A stretch of 30,652 nt of DNA. Source: a virus. The DNA lies in the IMG/VR virus record IMGVR_UViG_3300031638_000009, positions 1-30,652 of that record; one strand, written 5' to 3'. The notes beneath the pieces are model-generated. The model worked only from the letters and a program-made list of their open reading frames with translations, made no database searches and had not been told where the DNA came from. Positions 15,801 through 25,420 of this stretch are shown piece by piece (position 1 is the stretch's first letter; each line of letters opens with the position of its first letter). Position numbers and translations under genes: made by a program.

Positions 15801-16008
15801 AGCGTACGAAGACTATGAGTTGGATCAGGCTATGGCACAATACAACGCTGCAAAATTATCCGGTGAGCCGATCAACCCACGCGATTTTCCTGAAATTATT
15901 CGCGAGCAAATTCGTGCGGATCAAGCTGCTGCACAACAGGATCAACGTGATAATAACAGCAGTTTGTTTAACAGGTACATCCTTGGAGATAGATGGAGAA
16001 CCGACTAA
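12886..16008 (+). CDS. Large coiled-coil internal virion protein
   Basis: 1,040 residues; GTG start at 12886 with a near-perfect SD AAGGAGG (12873-12879) that overlaps the stop of the upstream gene. A small N-terminal domain (LGKFTEAIERGDERRSS...NPGASIDERTDYAQTLI) is followed by an Ala/Lys/Arg coiled coil. Then come at least four degenerate helical repeats of roughly 55-75 residues (starting near 199, 254, 328 and 385). Each has an L-x-x-E/A-L heptad-like helix, a Tyr, and an (L/Y)-x-x-x-(Y)P-x-A-V-type turn. The remainder is long charged helices with few aromatic residues. No enzyme motif was seen. Size, helicity and place between the other core-like proteins suggest an ejection-tube or internal core component like T7 gp15, by inference. 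Confidence 0.62.
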   Translation: MLRLGKFTEAIERGDERRSSLRKENAGLYADFVRDNPGASIDERTDYAQTLINDTGVGSRGLPTRAAMQKSVDTYKKAEATKAAAAARAAESRKQAAIRQRFTDVESIMANAAAMGQDKAYVEGLLTEFGYELDGIDAIMTGVKDKQFQEWQKDNEAAIQSYLESPTKAGYDLLLSRGGDFKENITTLFKSQYEASEETQSKELKIALEVLASATDQADYDRQLRDLRNKYPDAVFNKVKSEVSLTEGLFEGNMKTKLAEEVVTARAKLEELSNEDSTPQDYERKRDQFLLTLSEDVRAEVSKGGDGSIVNGYGANFDRQMGLRTDASVQKLRGELSDLSRKNLAVDVYEEERKELLAMYPQAVQDGAAEFVTQANTNFKETTSERLEAEVARLTSELDVLTMRTDITPELYKEMLANKLAQYSTEAQAAAQAAIAEDKANFTRRDKARTAKSKEDFSSEALFELDEMAMKPATTQEALTARINKDKRDATALGFELGATYGDDAQAKFDEKKAERDKNEEARVTSLVNGQTEAALTAAINDTSFEAVRTKLEADLSANEGRNVVLNTQQIKLLQAQFDKGQSQLQANMTDLATGQVKDITQYASAVAQSKKEFVDSFVIQMQAGSNGGVANARMRFGTLAEETYDNIISAIREQNNQIEVEKIRKAVTEMNASRDNVTLSDAVKANKALLENPTIIGTANKDEIPGIVADISQDLLVKATRMASELDIPLTEEVYEQMVLNLANGEHVPGQKFDPNLIRASLLNAFGATVDNAPNGGLERMAFQEALEAVGHDMLSLSQATPAEFRAFGQEFKKARTQMATETYDIFAPSFAEDVERSTPLVQDATKVSTDNDPKIAEALALMEPLLSLSVDGYIAADPPIDVINEAATSIGNLVPTLAASIEDIDTELRRLDALSRTSIYKTSEHAQSVTERIQQLTALRNANQNTISQIEYAQEKYKELAAKDLADRAQAYEDYELDQAMAQYNAAKLSGEPINPRDFPEIIREQIRADQAAAQQDQRDNNSSLFNRYILGDRWRTD

Positions 16009-16069
16009 GGACGACTTATGAGGGTGCTCTAATTTAATCTGTAAAAAATCAGGTTAAATGGAGTACCCG

Positions 16070-19000
16070 ATGCTGAAGCCAACCACCAGCCGCTTTACGG
16101 TAGTATCAGATGACGATCAAACGGGGGCATCTGACTACACCTCCCTTACAGGCTCGGACCTTGTTAAGAACCGTGGGTTTATCGACGACGTTCGTACGTA
16201 CTATGAGACTAAGGGAAAATCCTTTTCCAGCACTTCTGAGATGCTCGACCAATGGTACACAGACCGCCGTTGGAAAGACAGTAACTTTGCCTCTGCGGGT
16301 AAAGACTTACTAGAGTACCAAAACGCTGGCTCAGACCAGCTACTCATGACAAAATTATCTAAGGCTTGGAAAAACGCACCGGAGCGCGGTTCGTTTGCAA
16401 GCCAAGTGTGGGACTACGGCCTCGCCACCATTGCCGATCCTATCAACCTTATTCCGTATGCGGGTGCCGCTTCCAAAGCCGCCACCATAGCGAAGCTGGC
16501 GAGAGCCGCAGGCGCAACAAAGAACGCAGCCGTCAGCGCTGCCGTAAAGAGTGGCGCAAAACGAGGCGCTGTCATCGAGGGTACTGTCGGCGCAGGCATG
16601 GGCGGCGGCTTTGATGCCGTGCAACAAACTCGCGAAATACAGCAGGGTCTTGCTACAGAATATGACTATAGCCGTATAGGAACTTCGGCTGCCATCGAGG
16701 GCGCATTCTCAGGAGCCATCGGTACAGCCGTAGGTGCGTACGCTGCACGTAACCCAGCGAAAGAGGCGCTAAAGTGGAGCAAATCCAACCTCGCGGGCGA
16801 GATTGAAATTCAGATCTCCGACATTCAGCGTACCATTGACGAGGCCGATAGCATCATAAATGAGCCGATGCGTGCCGCAGATCATGCGGATGCTGCGGAA
16901 GCGAAGAACAACGCAACGATGGAGCTTGCAAAAATACAAGCTCACGTAACCAAGGTTGAGAGCCTTGACGCCGAAGTCGAGAGCTTGGCCCAACGCATGA
17001 CGACCGAAGGCGGAGACGCACCGGAGATCAAGGCTAAGTTTGACGAAAAGATGTCCGAGTTTAATGCGGCCACCTCATCAACAGATATTCCCGATGTCGA
17101 TCTAGTCGCACCCAAAGTCGAAACGCCAGCCGTACGAGCCGCTGACGCCACGCCAGCCGCTGAAGCCGCACCAAATGATGCCGATAAATCAGGCGACACG
17201 ACAGGCGACACAGGCGACAAAGGCGACACAGACAGTGCTGAAGACCCAGTAAACACTGACGCAACAGGCGACACGACAGGCGACACGACAGAGGCGGCTG
17301 CTCCTGTAGAAGCTCCTGCCGTGGCCGAGGTTCTTGAAGTCCCTGCCATCAAGGGACGGAAGTTTACGTACGACGATAAAAAAGACGAGAGCCTTCTAAA
17401 AGGCTTGGGTAAAGGCATGGCTACGCACAAGAGCAAGGTAGCAAAGGCCAACGAAAAGAACGCAACTGCACTTGAGCCGCTTACGCAAAGTGATCTTGAG
17501 AAAATTGTAGCCAGTACCCCGAACGGTACGAAGGACGGCGCTCTTGCGCCAGCCGGACGCAAAGCAATTCGCCGTTATCTCGCCGCTCGTGAAGGGCGTG
17601 TCGCAAGTTTCAAGACTGCGAAGAAGAACGCAAGCGCTGACGCTAAGGTTGATGGTGACAGCTTCGCCAACTCAGCGGTAGCCGAAGTCACCACTGCGAA
17701 AGAGGATTTCGCAAAAGCTGAAGCAGTAGCCGTAGAGGCTGAAGTCGAAGGATTGGCTTCATCTGCCAACGAAGGATTGGCCCAGATATTGAAGTTGGCT
17801 GGCAACAACCCAACCAACATTCTAAAAACATTCCGAGGCATGGCGGGTAAATTTGACGAAGCTACCGCCGCCGCTGTACGTCGGAGAATTGATGACCACA
17901 TCAATATCGTTCTTCCAGTGGTCAATAAGCTCGAAAGCAAAGCCAAGGTCGCAGAGCTGCGCGTACAAGAGAAGGCTCAGGCCGCTCGTATGTACGAAAG
18001 TGATCTGAAGTACACCACCAGCCGTAGTGCCGACAGCACTGCCAAGTCATCACGGGCGTTAGAGAATGACCCTCAAGCGGGCCTCACAACAACAGTTTCC
18101 ACAAACAAGAAGACTGGTGAGAAAGAAACCAAAAGCAAAGTCAGCTCAATCCTAAAGCCTGGTGTGGACGTGGGAGACGGTCGTACTGTTACTGAGGGTG
18201 CGAGCATCTTCCGTCGTGAGAACGAGACCCTTGAGGTTGCTAAGGCGCAAGCCGAGATGGACGTTTCGCAAGGTAAGAACAAAGCCGTTTATACCTTCCC
18301 TGCGCGTGCGGGTATGCAGCTCCTCGGAGTAAAGGGTGTAGGCCGTGGCAAACGTGGTGTAGCCACCGAAGGTCAGGTCGTTTACGCAGCCATGACGCAG
18401 CTCGGCAAGTCAGACAGTATCTTTAAAGTGTACGCATCTGAGAAGATGGCTCTCGAAAGTCTTGGATTATCCAAAGGTGAGATTGGTATTGATACATCCA
18501 AGATTACGCCAATCAAAACGATTGAAGAACTCGAAGCTGCCAAAGACAAAGCGTACGATAAGTTTGCTAAATCAGACGGCGACGTTCCTGAGCTGGAAGA
18601 AAACCTATCTGTAATCAATGCGCAAGGCCGCGAAGGCGGCTTGGATGTAGGCCCAGAACCAGAGGTTGTCGTCAAAGATGGCAAGGGCAATGTAGTCGAT
18701 AACAAAATACCAGATGCGCCTATGACCCGCGACGGCAAGGTTTTGGTGTTGCTACCACGCACCACAGAGGTCGCGCCGCGCGTAGCTAGTAAATCCCAGA
18801 TCGCATCTGATGCGGGTGTTACTGCCCTGTTGGGTGGCAAGCCTGCGTCTCTCTTCCGCATCGGGTACGTACCCGCTGAAATGAACGGCAAGTCAGCGCA
18901 AAGCCAAGCCACAAAACGGAACCTAATTCGTGACAACTTCGAACCGCTCGATGACGCAAACTCGTTCGACAACGTACCCACCGTAGAGCCGGAAGTAAAA

Positions 19001-22000
19001 ATGCCTGCGCGTCCACTTACGCAAGCAGAAACCGAAAGCACTATCATCGACATCTCAGCACTGGCATCAGACAAAGAAGGGCGTGACATCGCTCAGTTAT
19101 TGTTCGTTGGCGATAAGCTGGCAAACAATAATATGTTAGAAGAGTTGGTTGCCCCAGATTTCGACACCTTCTTGCAGTCCAAGCCGACCCTTGCTCGGTT
19201 GCAGGCAAACCTAGATGCGCTTGAGCGCGCAGACTTTAAGATGACACAGGATATTGGTGGGAGCGAAGTTGAAATTCCAATCGGCTTCCGCATTAAAGCC
19301 CTTGAAGCGCTTTATGCCACCCTTGCAAAAGAAGCTCCTCACGGTGTGAAGAGGCCAACAGCCGACATCGAGGCGTCCATCTCATCCCTTAAAGTTGTTA
19401 TGTCTGGCGTCGGGTCAAAAATCGCTGGTCAAATTGAAACATTGATACGCAAGGCGGTTCCGAACGACAACGCACCTTTGTTTACGTCTCCTTCAGATGG
19501 CGGATCGGCTGGCAATTTTTATATGTATGGACCTGGTTCCCAATCCTACAACAAGATTTCCCTGGATATGGGTAGCTTCGACAAAGACGGTACGCGCACA
19601 GGCATCTCAGGTTCCTTTACGGTGATGCACGAGCTGGCTCACTGGGCTTACGAAAACCTTATGTCTTCTGAGCTAAAGTCTGAGTTCTGGGGTAATGTAA
19701 GTAGATTTTACGATGAGACGGGCAGCTTTGACGAGGGCGGAGAAAGTGTCGTCGGAGGCATGACCAAGCTGGATGAGTTTACACCTTCAGTAGAAGTTGA
19801 CGGTGTACGCGCGGGTGTGGCTAACGGCAAAACAAACCCGCAGGAATACTTTGCGAACCAGTTCTCGCTGTACATGCACCACAAATTTGATAGCCCGCTT
19901 GCGACAAGCAACAAAAATGTTCTGGAAAAAGCTGCGAAAGTAATCCGTAAGCTATGGCAGCACATGACTGGTCGCCACATCATCGACCCCAATATGGAAT
20001 TGTTGTTCGATAAGTTGATCGTCAATAAGGATGAAGCGCGCAGAGTTCAGTTCTCTTTCCCTGTTGAGCCATCAACTTCCATTGGCCGTACGCTCCGCGT
20101 ACGCTTCGACCAAGTACAGCGATCCTTACGCGAGTTCGAGGCCGCGATGGACGGATACCCAGAAACTCACGATACGGACAAGATGGCAGCCACCGCTCGC
20201 ATGTTATCCGAAGCCTTCAACGGCATGTCTATGACCAAAAAGACCCAAGGATACTTGGCGACAAAGGCAGGGAATAACGCTGAGAGCAGAGTTTCCCTCG
20301 ACCAGTCAACGGGCGTGCTCAAGTTGATGTCAGCCAAGCAGATACGCGCTATGCGTAGCATCTCCAAGTCAATCAACGAGGCAACTATCCGCTCAGACAG
20401 CCGCATCTCCCAATCCGGCGATGACATGGAAGTGTTCGGCGGGGCTTACCATTCCGAAATGGAAGCGTCCCTCGTGGATATTTACAAGACGAAAATGAAG
20501 GACTTCTCCGAAGAACTTATGACTTCGATGAACGACACATACATGAGTGTCGAGTATGGCGACATCCCAGAGATACGGATATCAGAAGGACAGCTTTCCC
20601 TTCGCGCCAAGTACAACATTACTGGCGCGCGGTTGGCTAAGAAGGAGAACTTCGAACAGAACATTAAGCGTGAGACCAACCGCCAACGACGGAGCTTTTC
20701 AAGCGCACTTCGGAGCGTAATGAAAGCCACGGGCAAGGCAAACGCCAAAGCCTTCAAGGGTGACATAGTTGCGGGTACTAAGGGCAGTGACGCTAATAGC
20801 TACAATTTGGAAGAAAGCGTACGCGAATTTCAAAAGCAGATCGGAGCTGATGGCTTGCCGACAGCTTTCGGAAAGAAGTTAGCTAACCGGGCTAGGCACC
20901 TGATAAGAACTCAGGTTGATGACGTGAACCTGACAGAAGAAGAGCTTGCGATCTACCATACGTGGCAATCCAGAACCGTTGGTAAGGGCGCTAAGGGTCT
21001 GGCTAACGAAACTAAAATCCATGATATGACGATGGCTCTTTCCATAACCATTGACGGTGGAGACATTAAAGGCGTAGCGGGAACTTCTGAGCAAATCCAG
21101 AACATCACACGCCACATTATAAAAGAGAGATACCAAGCCAAAAAGAATAAGGCAGCCATTAAAAACAAAAGCGTATCAGATGCTATTGAAGTAGAGCAGC
21201 TACAAGAAGTTGGCGTTAGCTTTGAAAACGGCATCCCTCAGAACACAAATTTCAATATGCGCAGCTTCCTCAGAAGCATCACGCATCGTACTCAAGATGT
21301 GGAGTACAACGCGCGTACGCTTACTGCGCGCCTTGCCCGACTAAATGGCATCCTGCCAAATGGCGTAGACGATCTATCTTTCAATGGCTTCCGCAGGGCT
21401 GTTCGTGTTGCGGGTGTAAACTTGAGCAAGGATGGAGACATCACGCAGTCCGTTCGTCTGGTCGCTGAAAGCCTGTACGGCTCAAACATAGTGTCCCAAT
21501 CAGCGCGGGACATCATCACGAAGTTTGCAGTTATCCTTGGGCGTGAGCCTGCGGATGTATTCTCTGAGATCGTCACGGAAAGTGCAGATACCCTGTCATC
21601 CAAGACGATGATGAAGGATATGCACCGCACTATGTTCGGTGAGGACGCCGAAGGTGTAGAGAACCTGTTCTCCGACATCGAAACCGACGTTATGGATGGC
21701 CTCTCTTACGTAATGAATGGCTTGATCTCTTCGGGTCCAGCGCGCAATCGCTTTTATGGCATCACGTTCGCTGAAGATGTGTTCTCATCCGGCAGCTCCG
21801 TCAAAGGTAGCTCGCGCTCGCACTATCAGTCTAACGTACCGTCTGAGTACGTAAGCGATTACGCACACGAAATCCTTGACACGTTCACACCTTCAGCGCG
21901 GGCTTCTATCAACGAGTTCACGGGTGGCAAGGTTGTTGTGTACTTCCAAAATGGTACTAGAAACGGGCCTTTAGGAAGAGGTTCTTATGTAACTGCACGA

Positions 22001-25000
22001 CCATCCAACACGCTAGAGAAAATGTCGGAAGATATCATTGCCTCTGCGCCAGAAGCAAATCAAGCAGATGTAGAAGATTACCTCGAGGCTCTCACCGAGC
22101 TGCGCGCGCAAGTCAATTCAGCACGTCTCGATCCACTTTCTTCATCTGAATACTTTGAGCGCATGTACGCATTGGACGACGCACTCTCCAAAGAGATTGG
22201 AGAGCTGGGTGCTTTGATAGATGGTGATGTACGTCCCGTACTCATACGAGACACAACGCCAGCCATCTTTAGTGGCGACATGAACAAACTTTCCCCCATC
22301 GTTGAGGCGTTCAGAACCCACTACGTAAAGAAAGTTGCTGAAGGATTAGACGGTAGGGCGCAGTCTAACCAAATCAAAGAGATGCGTGGCAACTTCACAC
22401 CCAACCAGATGATTGAAAAGCTGACAGAAATAGCTGGTGGCGAGCGTGAGCTGCGCGAAGCAATGGTCGAAATGGGTTACACGAGCCTAAACGTAGGGCC
22501 AGACAAGCTGGTACTGGAAAGGGCGAGCGTTCGCGACCTTCGTTCCCAAGCGTTCGAGAACGCTACGCCTTTGCTTGGTGAAGCTAACGTGCCGCCAGCA
22601 CTTAACGGCGGGATGGCTACTAAGATAATAGAAGGTTCTGATCCTATTAAGGTATTCACGCAGGGAGCTACTTCTCTGGAAGCTGCGGGCGTCCAAGCAA
22701 AATCGCTCGACGGAATGATAGCTGTAGCACGCGGTCGCGGCCTTCCAGAAGATGCTGCGCTGGAGATAAAGAAGTCCAGTATCTACAACCCGCTTCGTAC
22801 TAACGCAAAAATTATGCGCCGTTCCAACATGCCTCACCTGGCTAACTTCTTTGAGCCTCTCGCGGGTGGTGGTGGACACTTCGAACGTACGAATGCGAAT
22901 ATGGGCAAGTTCTTGATGCCGATGACACGTATGTTGAAGGAACTTCCCGATGCTAAAGGCATAGCGAAGCGTTATTTTCAGACAGGACCAGTGATGATGG
23001 CCGAGAGCGCAATGGGCGCGGTCGGCATGTCACCGAAACGCCGCAACACTCAGCCAATCAGCCACATGCGTATCGTCACAGCTCTTAGAAATAGTGACGC
23101 CTCTAAAAATCTGCGCGGTAAAGAGATCGAAACGTACAACCATATTCGTTCGTATCTCGATGCTGCCGTCGCGCGACTTCGTGCATCTGGTAACATGGTG
23201 GGTGAGATAAAGGAGAACTACTTCCCACAGGTATGGCGGAAAGATTTGATCGAGGCCGATCCAGACGCCTTCAAATCTCGTATCGTCAAATACTTTATGA
23301 CAGAAAATCAATCTATGGGTGGCTCGCAACCATTGAGCTCTATAGATGCCACTTCGGCAGCCGACCGCCTCGTCGCTCGTCTACTGGATGATGATGGCAT
23401 CTTATCCAGCCCATCGAGCAGCTTGAAGAGCGTGACGGGCAAGGGCAACGAAGATAGCCTAGACTACAGCCGCATGATGCGTCTTGAGGAGTTCCCTGAG
23501 TTCACGGACTTTGACAACCCGAACAGCCTTGCACCGTTCTTGGAGAACGATCTACTTGTCTCAATGACCAAGTATTCCAATAGCCTTGAGCATCGCTTGG
23601 ACTTGTCGGCTGAGTACGGCGCTGGCATACACGGGTATCACGACTATATCGCGATACTCTCAGACCCTATGCACGGGCGTAAAACCATCGCCACGCTGTT
23701 ATCACAAAATAAAATCCTCAAGGCCAACCACTCTCGTATGGGCGGCTCTGGGGAAGGCATGTTAAACCGGGTGTTTGACAGTGCGTACTTCATGGCCCCG
23801 GTCAAGGACGACTTCGTGGCTGGTCAAGTAGCAGACGACCTGTTGGCAAAAGCCAAAGGCGGCGCTTCGGTTGCAGAACTTGAGGGGACGATCATGTCTC
23901 TTCTCGATCAAAACTTAACCAACACTCCAGAAGCAGCGGTTATGCGCAACAACTTCTCAAAGCGTGCAAGGGCTATCGCGAACGCGCTTGCCGATACGAA
24001 CGGCCTGACAAAAATTCCATCTCAGGAAAACGTGAAGCACGCGGAGGGCTTTATGAACGCAGCAATGCGAAAGCCCGTAGACGGTCAGCAAGGTCTGTAC
24101 TCTATGAAGAATGCGTCCAAGTGGTTGCGCGGCGTGAATGCCGTGACGCTACTCAGCTTCACAACCCTAACCTCTATGTCTGACTTGGTGCTTCCGCTGA
24201 TGCGTACAGGAGACTTCAAGTCTTACGTGGGTGGTCTACGAAAGTATGCTCGTGAGCCTGCGTATCGCGACATGATACGAAACATCGGTGCAGCCACCGA
24301 AAACGCCGTTCACCAACGTCTTTCTGTGGCGCATGGTGTGGACAGCACACAGTTCATGACTGGTTTCTTCAACTCCACACTTCTGACGCCTTGGACTGAT
24401 GCCATGCGTAATGTGGCAGCCGCCGTAAGTTACGAGCACATCAAGGCGCAGCATCGTATCTTGCGTGAAAGCCCTAACACCCGCAAGGGTAGGATCGCTC
24501 GTAAGATTTTGGAGCAAGAGGGACTTCAGTCACTAATTTCTGACAAGAATATCGACCTTGATTTGGTCATGGAAAGCAGGGGTTCGGCTAAAGAGCACCC
24601 GTTAAACGACGTGCTCTCAGCCACGCTAATCAAGCTGACAAACCAGATGATATTCACACCGAACCCGAACGATTTGCCGCTCATGGCTCAAACTCCCGTG
24701 GGTGCGATTGTCATGCAACTGAAGTCGTACCCGCTGATGATGACGCGGCTAACAAACAAGATCGTCGCTGAAGCGTTTGCTGGCAACTCACCAACCGATA
24801 GAGCCGCCAACTTTGCCAAAGCCTTTGTCGGCCAGTCTGACAACCGCCTCGGACCTCTCGGTGCGCTTTTAGTTGCGGGTCCAGCGATGGGTGCGCTGAC
24901 CGTCTCCGTCAAGGATGTCGTCCAAGGTCGCGGCGGGGAAGAAAATCGTGAGTTTAAACTTCGCGAGCGCAACCTGTCCAAAACTGTAACGACAGCATTC

Positions 25001-25420
25001 GAAGATAACCCAGATTTAGACAGGACACTTGGGCTGTACTTCGACGGCATGGTGTCTCTCGGCGGCATGGGGTTGATGGGTGAGTTGCTGTACGACATTG
25101 CTTCGAACACCGACAACGGCGTCTACGGTACGCAGCGTACGTTCGAAGCAATTGGTGGCCCGACTGTAGGTCTGTTCAATGATGCGATGACTGTTGCTCA
25201 GGGAGTTCGCTCTGCTTACGATGGCAAGGAAGCCAACGGAGAACGAAGGGCCGCTTGGCGGGAGCTCGTCGGTCGCACACCTGTACTGGGTGGAATAAGC
25301 TGGGCCAAGGAAGGTATCCTTGACCGTGTTGCGGGTGAGCGTAGTGCTGGAAGACCTAGCACTTCGTCAGGTTATGGCGGGAGCTTCGGAGGAAGTTTCG
25401 GCGGAAGTTTCGGCAGCTAA
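16070..25420 (+). CDS. Giant virion-associated multidomain protein with zinc metallopeptidase domain
   Basis: 3,116 residues from the ATG at 16070, preferred because GGAG lies 6 nt upstream; the ATG at 16058 in the same frame would add four residues. Layout: residues 1-115 a helical domain; about 120-230 Gly/Ala-rich hydrophobic segments (ADPINLIPYAGAAS, IEGTVGAGMGGGF, IEGAFSGAIGTAVGAYAA) that could insert into membrane; about 370-410 a Gly-Asp-Thr low-complexity linker. At 1160-1270 is a zincin-like domain with VMHELAHWAYENL (H1187, E1188, H1191) and a third-ligand candidate in NPQEYFANQF (E1259). Around 1955-1985 lies a possible ART-like motif. The C-terminal third has NYFPQVWR, MMRLEEFPEF and a PNDLPLMAQTP...LKSYPLMM block. 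It ends in GGSFGGSFGGSFGS. This mix matches large phage polyvalent or inner-virion proteins thought to be injected with the DNA. It follows the core genes and is the last late gene. Confidence 0.75.
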   Translation: MLKPTTSRFTVVSDDDQTGASDYTSLTGSDLVKNRGFIDDVRTYYETKGKSFSSTSEMLDQWYTDRRWKDSNFASAGKDLLEYQNAGSDQLLMTKLSKAWKNAPERGSFASQVWDYGLATIADPINLIPYAGAASKAATIAKLARAAGATKNAAVSAAVKSGAKRGAVIEGTVGAGMGGGFDAVQQTREIQQGLATEYDYSRIGTSAAIEGAFSGAIGTAVGAYAARNPAKEALKWSKSNLAGEIEIQISDIQRTIDEADSIINEPMRAADHADAAEAKNNATMELAKIQAHVTKVESLDAEVESLAQRMTTEGGDAPEIKAKFDEKMSEFNAATSSTDIPDVDLVAPKVETPAVRAADATPAAEAAPNDADKSGDTTGDTGDKGDTDSAEDPVNTDATGDTTGDTTEAAAPVEAPAVAEVLEVPAIKGRKFTYDDKKDESLLKGLGKGMATHKSKVAKANEKNATALEPLTQSDLEKIVASTPNGTKDGALAPAGRKAIRRYLAAREGRVASFKTAKKNASADAKVDGDSFANSAVAEVTTAKEDFAKAEAVAVEAEVEGLASSANEGLAQILKLAGNNPTNILKTFRGMAGKFDEATAAAVRRRIDDHINIVLPVVNKLESKAKVAELRVQEKAQAARMYESDLKYTTSRSADSTAKSSRALENDPQAGLTTTVSTNKKTGEKETKSKVSSILKPGVDVGDGRTVTEGASIFRRENETLEVAKAQAEMDVSQGKNKAVYTFPARAGMQLLGVKGVGRGKRGVATEGQVVYAAMTQLGKSDSIFKVYASEKMALESLGLSKGEIGIDTSKITPIKTIEELEAAKDKAYDKFAKSDGDVPELEENLSVINAQGREGGLDVGPEPEVVVKDGKGNVVDNKIPDAPMTRDGKVLVLLPRTTEVAPRVASKSQIASDAGVTALLGGKPASLFRIGYVPAEMNGKSAQSQATKRNLIRDNFEPLDDANSFDNVPTVEPEVKMPARPLTQAETESTIIDISALASDKEGRDIAQLLFVGDKLANNNMLEELVAPDFDTFLQSKPTLARLQANLDALERADFKMTQDIGGSEVEIPIGFRIKALEALYATLAKEAPHGVKRPTADIEASISSLKVVMSGVGSKIAGQIETLIRKAVPNDNAPLFTSPSDGGSAGNFYMYGPGSQSYNKISLDMGSFDKDGTRTGISGSFTVMHELAHWAYENLMSSELKSEFWGNVSRFYDETGSFDEGGESVVGGMTKLDEFTPSVEVDGVRAGVANGKTNPQEYFANQFSLYMHHKFDSPLATSNKNVLEKAAKVIRKLWQHMTGRHIIDPNMELLFDKLIVNKDEARRVQFSFPVEPSTSIGRTLRVRFDQVQRSLREFEAAMDGYPETHDTDKMAATARMLSEAFNGMSMTKKTQGYLATKAGNNAESRVSLDQSTGVLKLMSAKQIRAMRSISKSINEATIRSDSRISQSGDDMEVFGGAYHSEMEASLVDIYKTKMKDFSEELMTSMNDTYMSVEYGDIPEIRISEGQLSLRAKYNITGARLAKKENFEQNIKRETNRQRRSFSSALRSVMKATGKANAKAFKGDIVAGTKGSDANSYNLEESVREFQKQIGADGLPTAFGKKLANRARHLIRTQVDDVNLTEEELAIYHTWQSRTVGKGAKGLANETKIHDMTMALSITIDGGDIKGVAGTSEQIQNITRHIIKERYQAKKNKAAIKNKSVSDAIEVEQLQEVGVSFENGIPQNTNFNMRSFLRSITHRTQDVEYNARTLTARLARLNGILPNGVDDLSFNGFRRAVRVAGVNLSKDGDITQSVRLVAESLYGSNIVSQSARDIITKFAVILGREPADVFSEIVTESADTLSSKTMMKDMHRTMFGEDAEGVENLFSDIETDVMDGLSYVMNGLISSGPARNRFYGITFAEDVFSSGSSVKGSSRSHYQSNVPSEYVSDYAHEILDTFTPSARASINEFTGGKVVVYFQNGTRNGPLGRGSYVTARPSNTLEKMSEDIIASAPEANQADVEDYLEALTELRAQVNSARLDPLSSSEYFERMYALDDALSKEIGELGALIDGDVRPVLIRDTTPAIFSGDMNKLSPIVEAFRTHYVKKVAEGLDGRAQSNQIKEMRGNFTPNQMIEKLTEIAGGERELREAMVEMGYTSLNVGPDKLVLERASVRDLRSQAFENATPLLGEANVPPALNGGMATKIIEGSDPIKVFTQGATSLEAAGVQAKSLDGMIAVARGRGLPEDAALEIKKSSIYNPLRTNAKIMRRSNMPHLANFFEPLAGGGGHFERTNANMGKFLMPMTRMLKELPDAKGIAKRYFQTGPVMMAESAMGAVGMSPKRRNTQPISHMRIVTALRNSDASKNLRGKEIETYNHIRSYLDAAVARLRASGNMVGEIKENYFPQVWRKDLIEADPDAFKSRIVKYFMTENQSMGGSQPLSSIDATSAADRLVARLLDDDGILSSPSSSLKSVTGKGNEDSLDYSRMMRLEEFPEFTDFDNPNSLAPFLENDLLVSMTKYSNSLEHRLDLSAEYGAGIHGYHDYIAILSDPMHGRKTIATLLSQNKILKANHSRMGGSGEGMLNRVFDSAYFMAPVKDDFVAGQVADDLLAKAKGGASVAELEGTIMSLLDQNLTNTPEAAVMRNNFSKRARAIANALADTNGLTKIPSQENVKHAEGFMNAAMRKPVDGQQGLYSMKNASKWLRGVNAVTLLSFTTLTSMSDLVLPLMRTGDFKSYVGGLRKYAREPAYRDMIRNIGAATENAVHQRLSVAHGVDSTQFMTGFFNSTLLTPWTDAMRNVAAAVSYEHIKAQHRILRESPNTRKGRIARKILEQEGLQSLISDKNIDLDLVMESRGSAKEHPLNDVLSATLIKLTNQMIFTPNPNDLPLMAQTPVGAIVMQLKSYPLMMTRLTNKIVAEAFAGNSPTDRAANFAKAFVGQSDNRLGPLGALLVAGPAMGALTVSVKDVVQGRGGEENREFKLRERNLSKTVTTAFEDNPDLDRTLGLYFDGMVSLGGMGLMGELLYDIASNTDNGVYGTQRTFEAIGGPTVGLFNDAMTVAQGVRSAYDGKEANGERRAAWRELVGRTPVLGGISWAKEGILDRVAGERSAGRPSTSSGYGGSFGGSFGGSFGS
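17191..17290 (+). repeat. Short in-frame AGGCGACA repeat tract
   Basis: AGGCGACA occurs six times (17191, 17203, 17212, 17221, 17266, 17278) at spacings that are multiples of 3. It encodes a Gly-Asp-Thr/Lys linker in the giant protein. Variation in copy number between relatives would be expected. Confidence 0.7.

Noticed and set aside
17191-17290. CRISPR-like array
   Set aside because: The short AGGCGACA repeats are in frame with a Gly-Asp-Thr protein linker, have no real spacers and keep multiples of 3.
16942-19089. Long minus-strand open frames (up to 235 codons) opposite the giant gene
   Set aside because: Ser/Thr/Ala-rich translations that mirror the codon bias of the sense gene, without SD or neighbours; antisense shadows.
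23811-23820. A further AAGGACGACT copy at this position
   Set aside because: It is inside the giant gene and reads as normal codons (V-K-D-D-F), so it is not counted as an intergenic element.
16070-25420. Virion RNA polymerase like that of N4
   Set aside because: The size would fit, but I saw no T7/N4-type polymerase motifs in the frame, and metallopeptidase and polyvalent-type segments were found instead.
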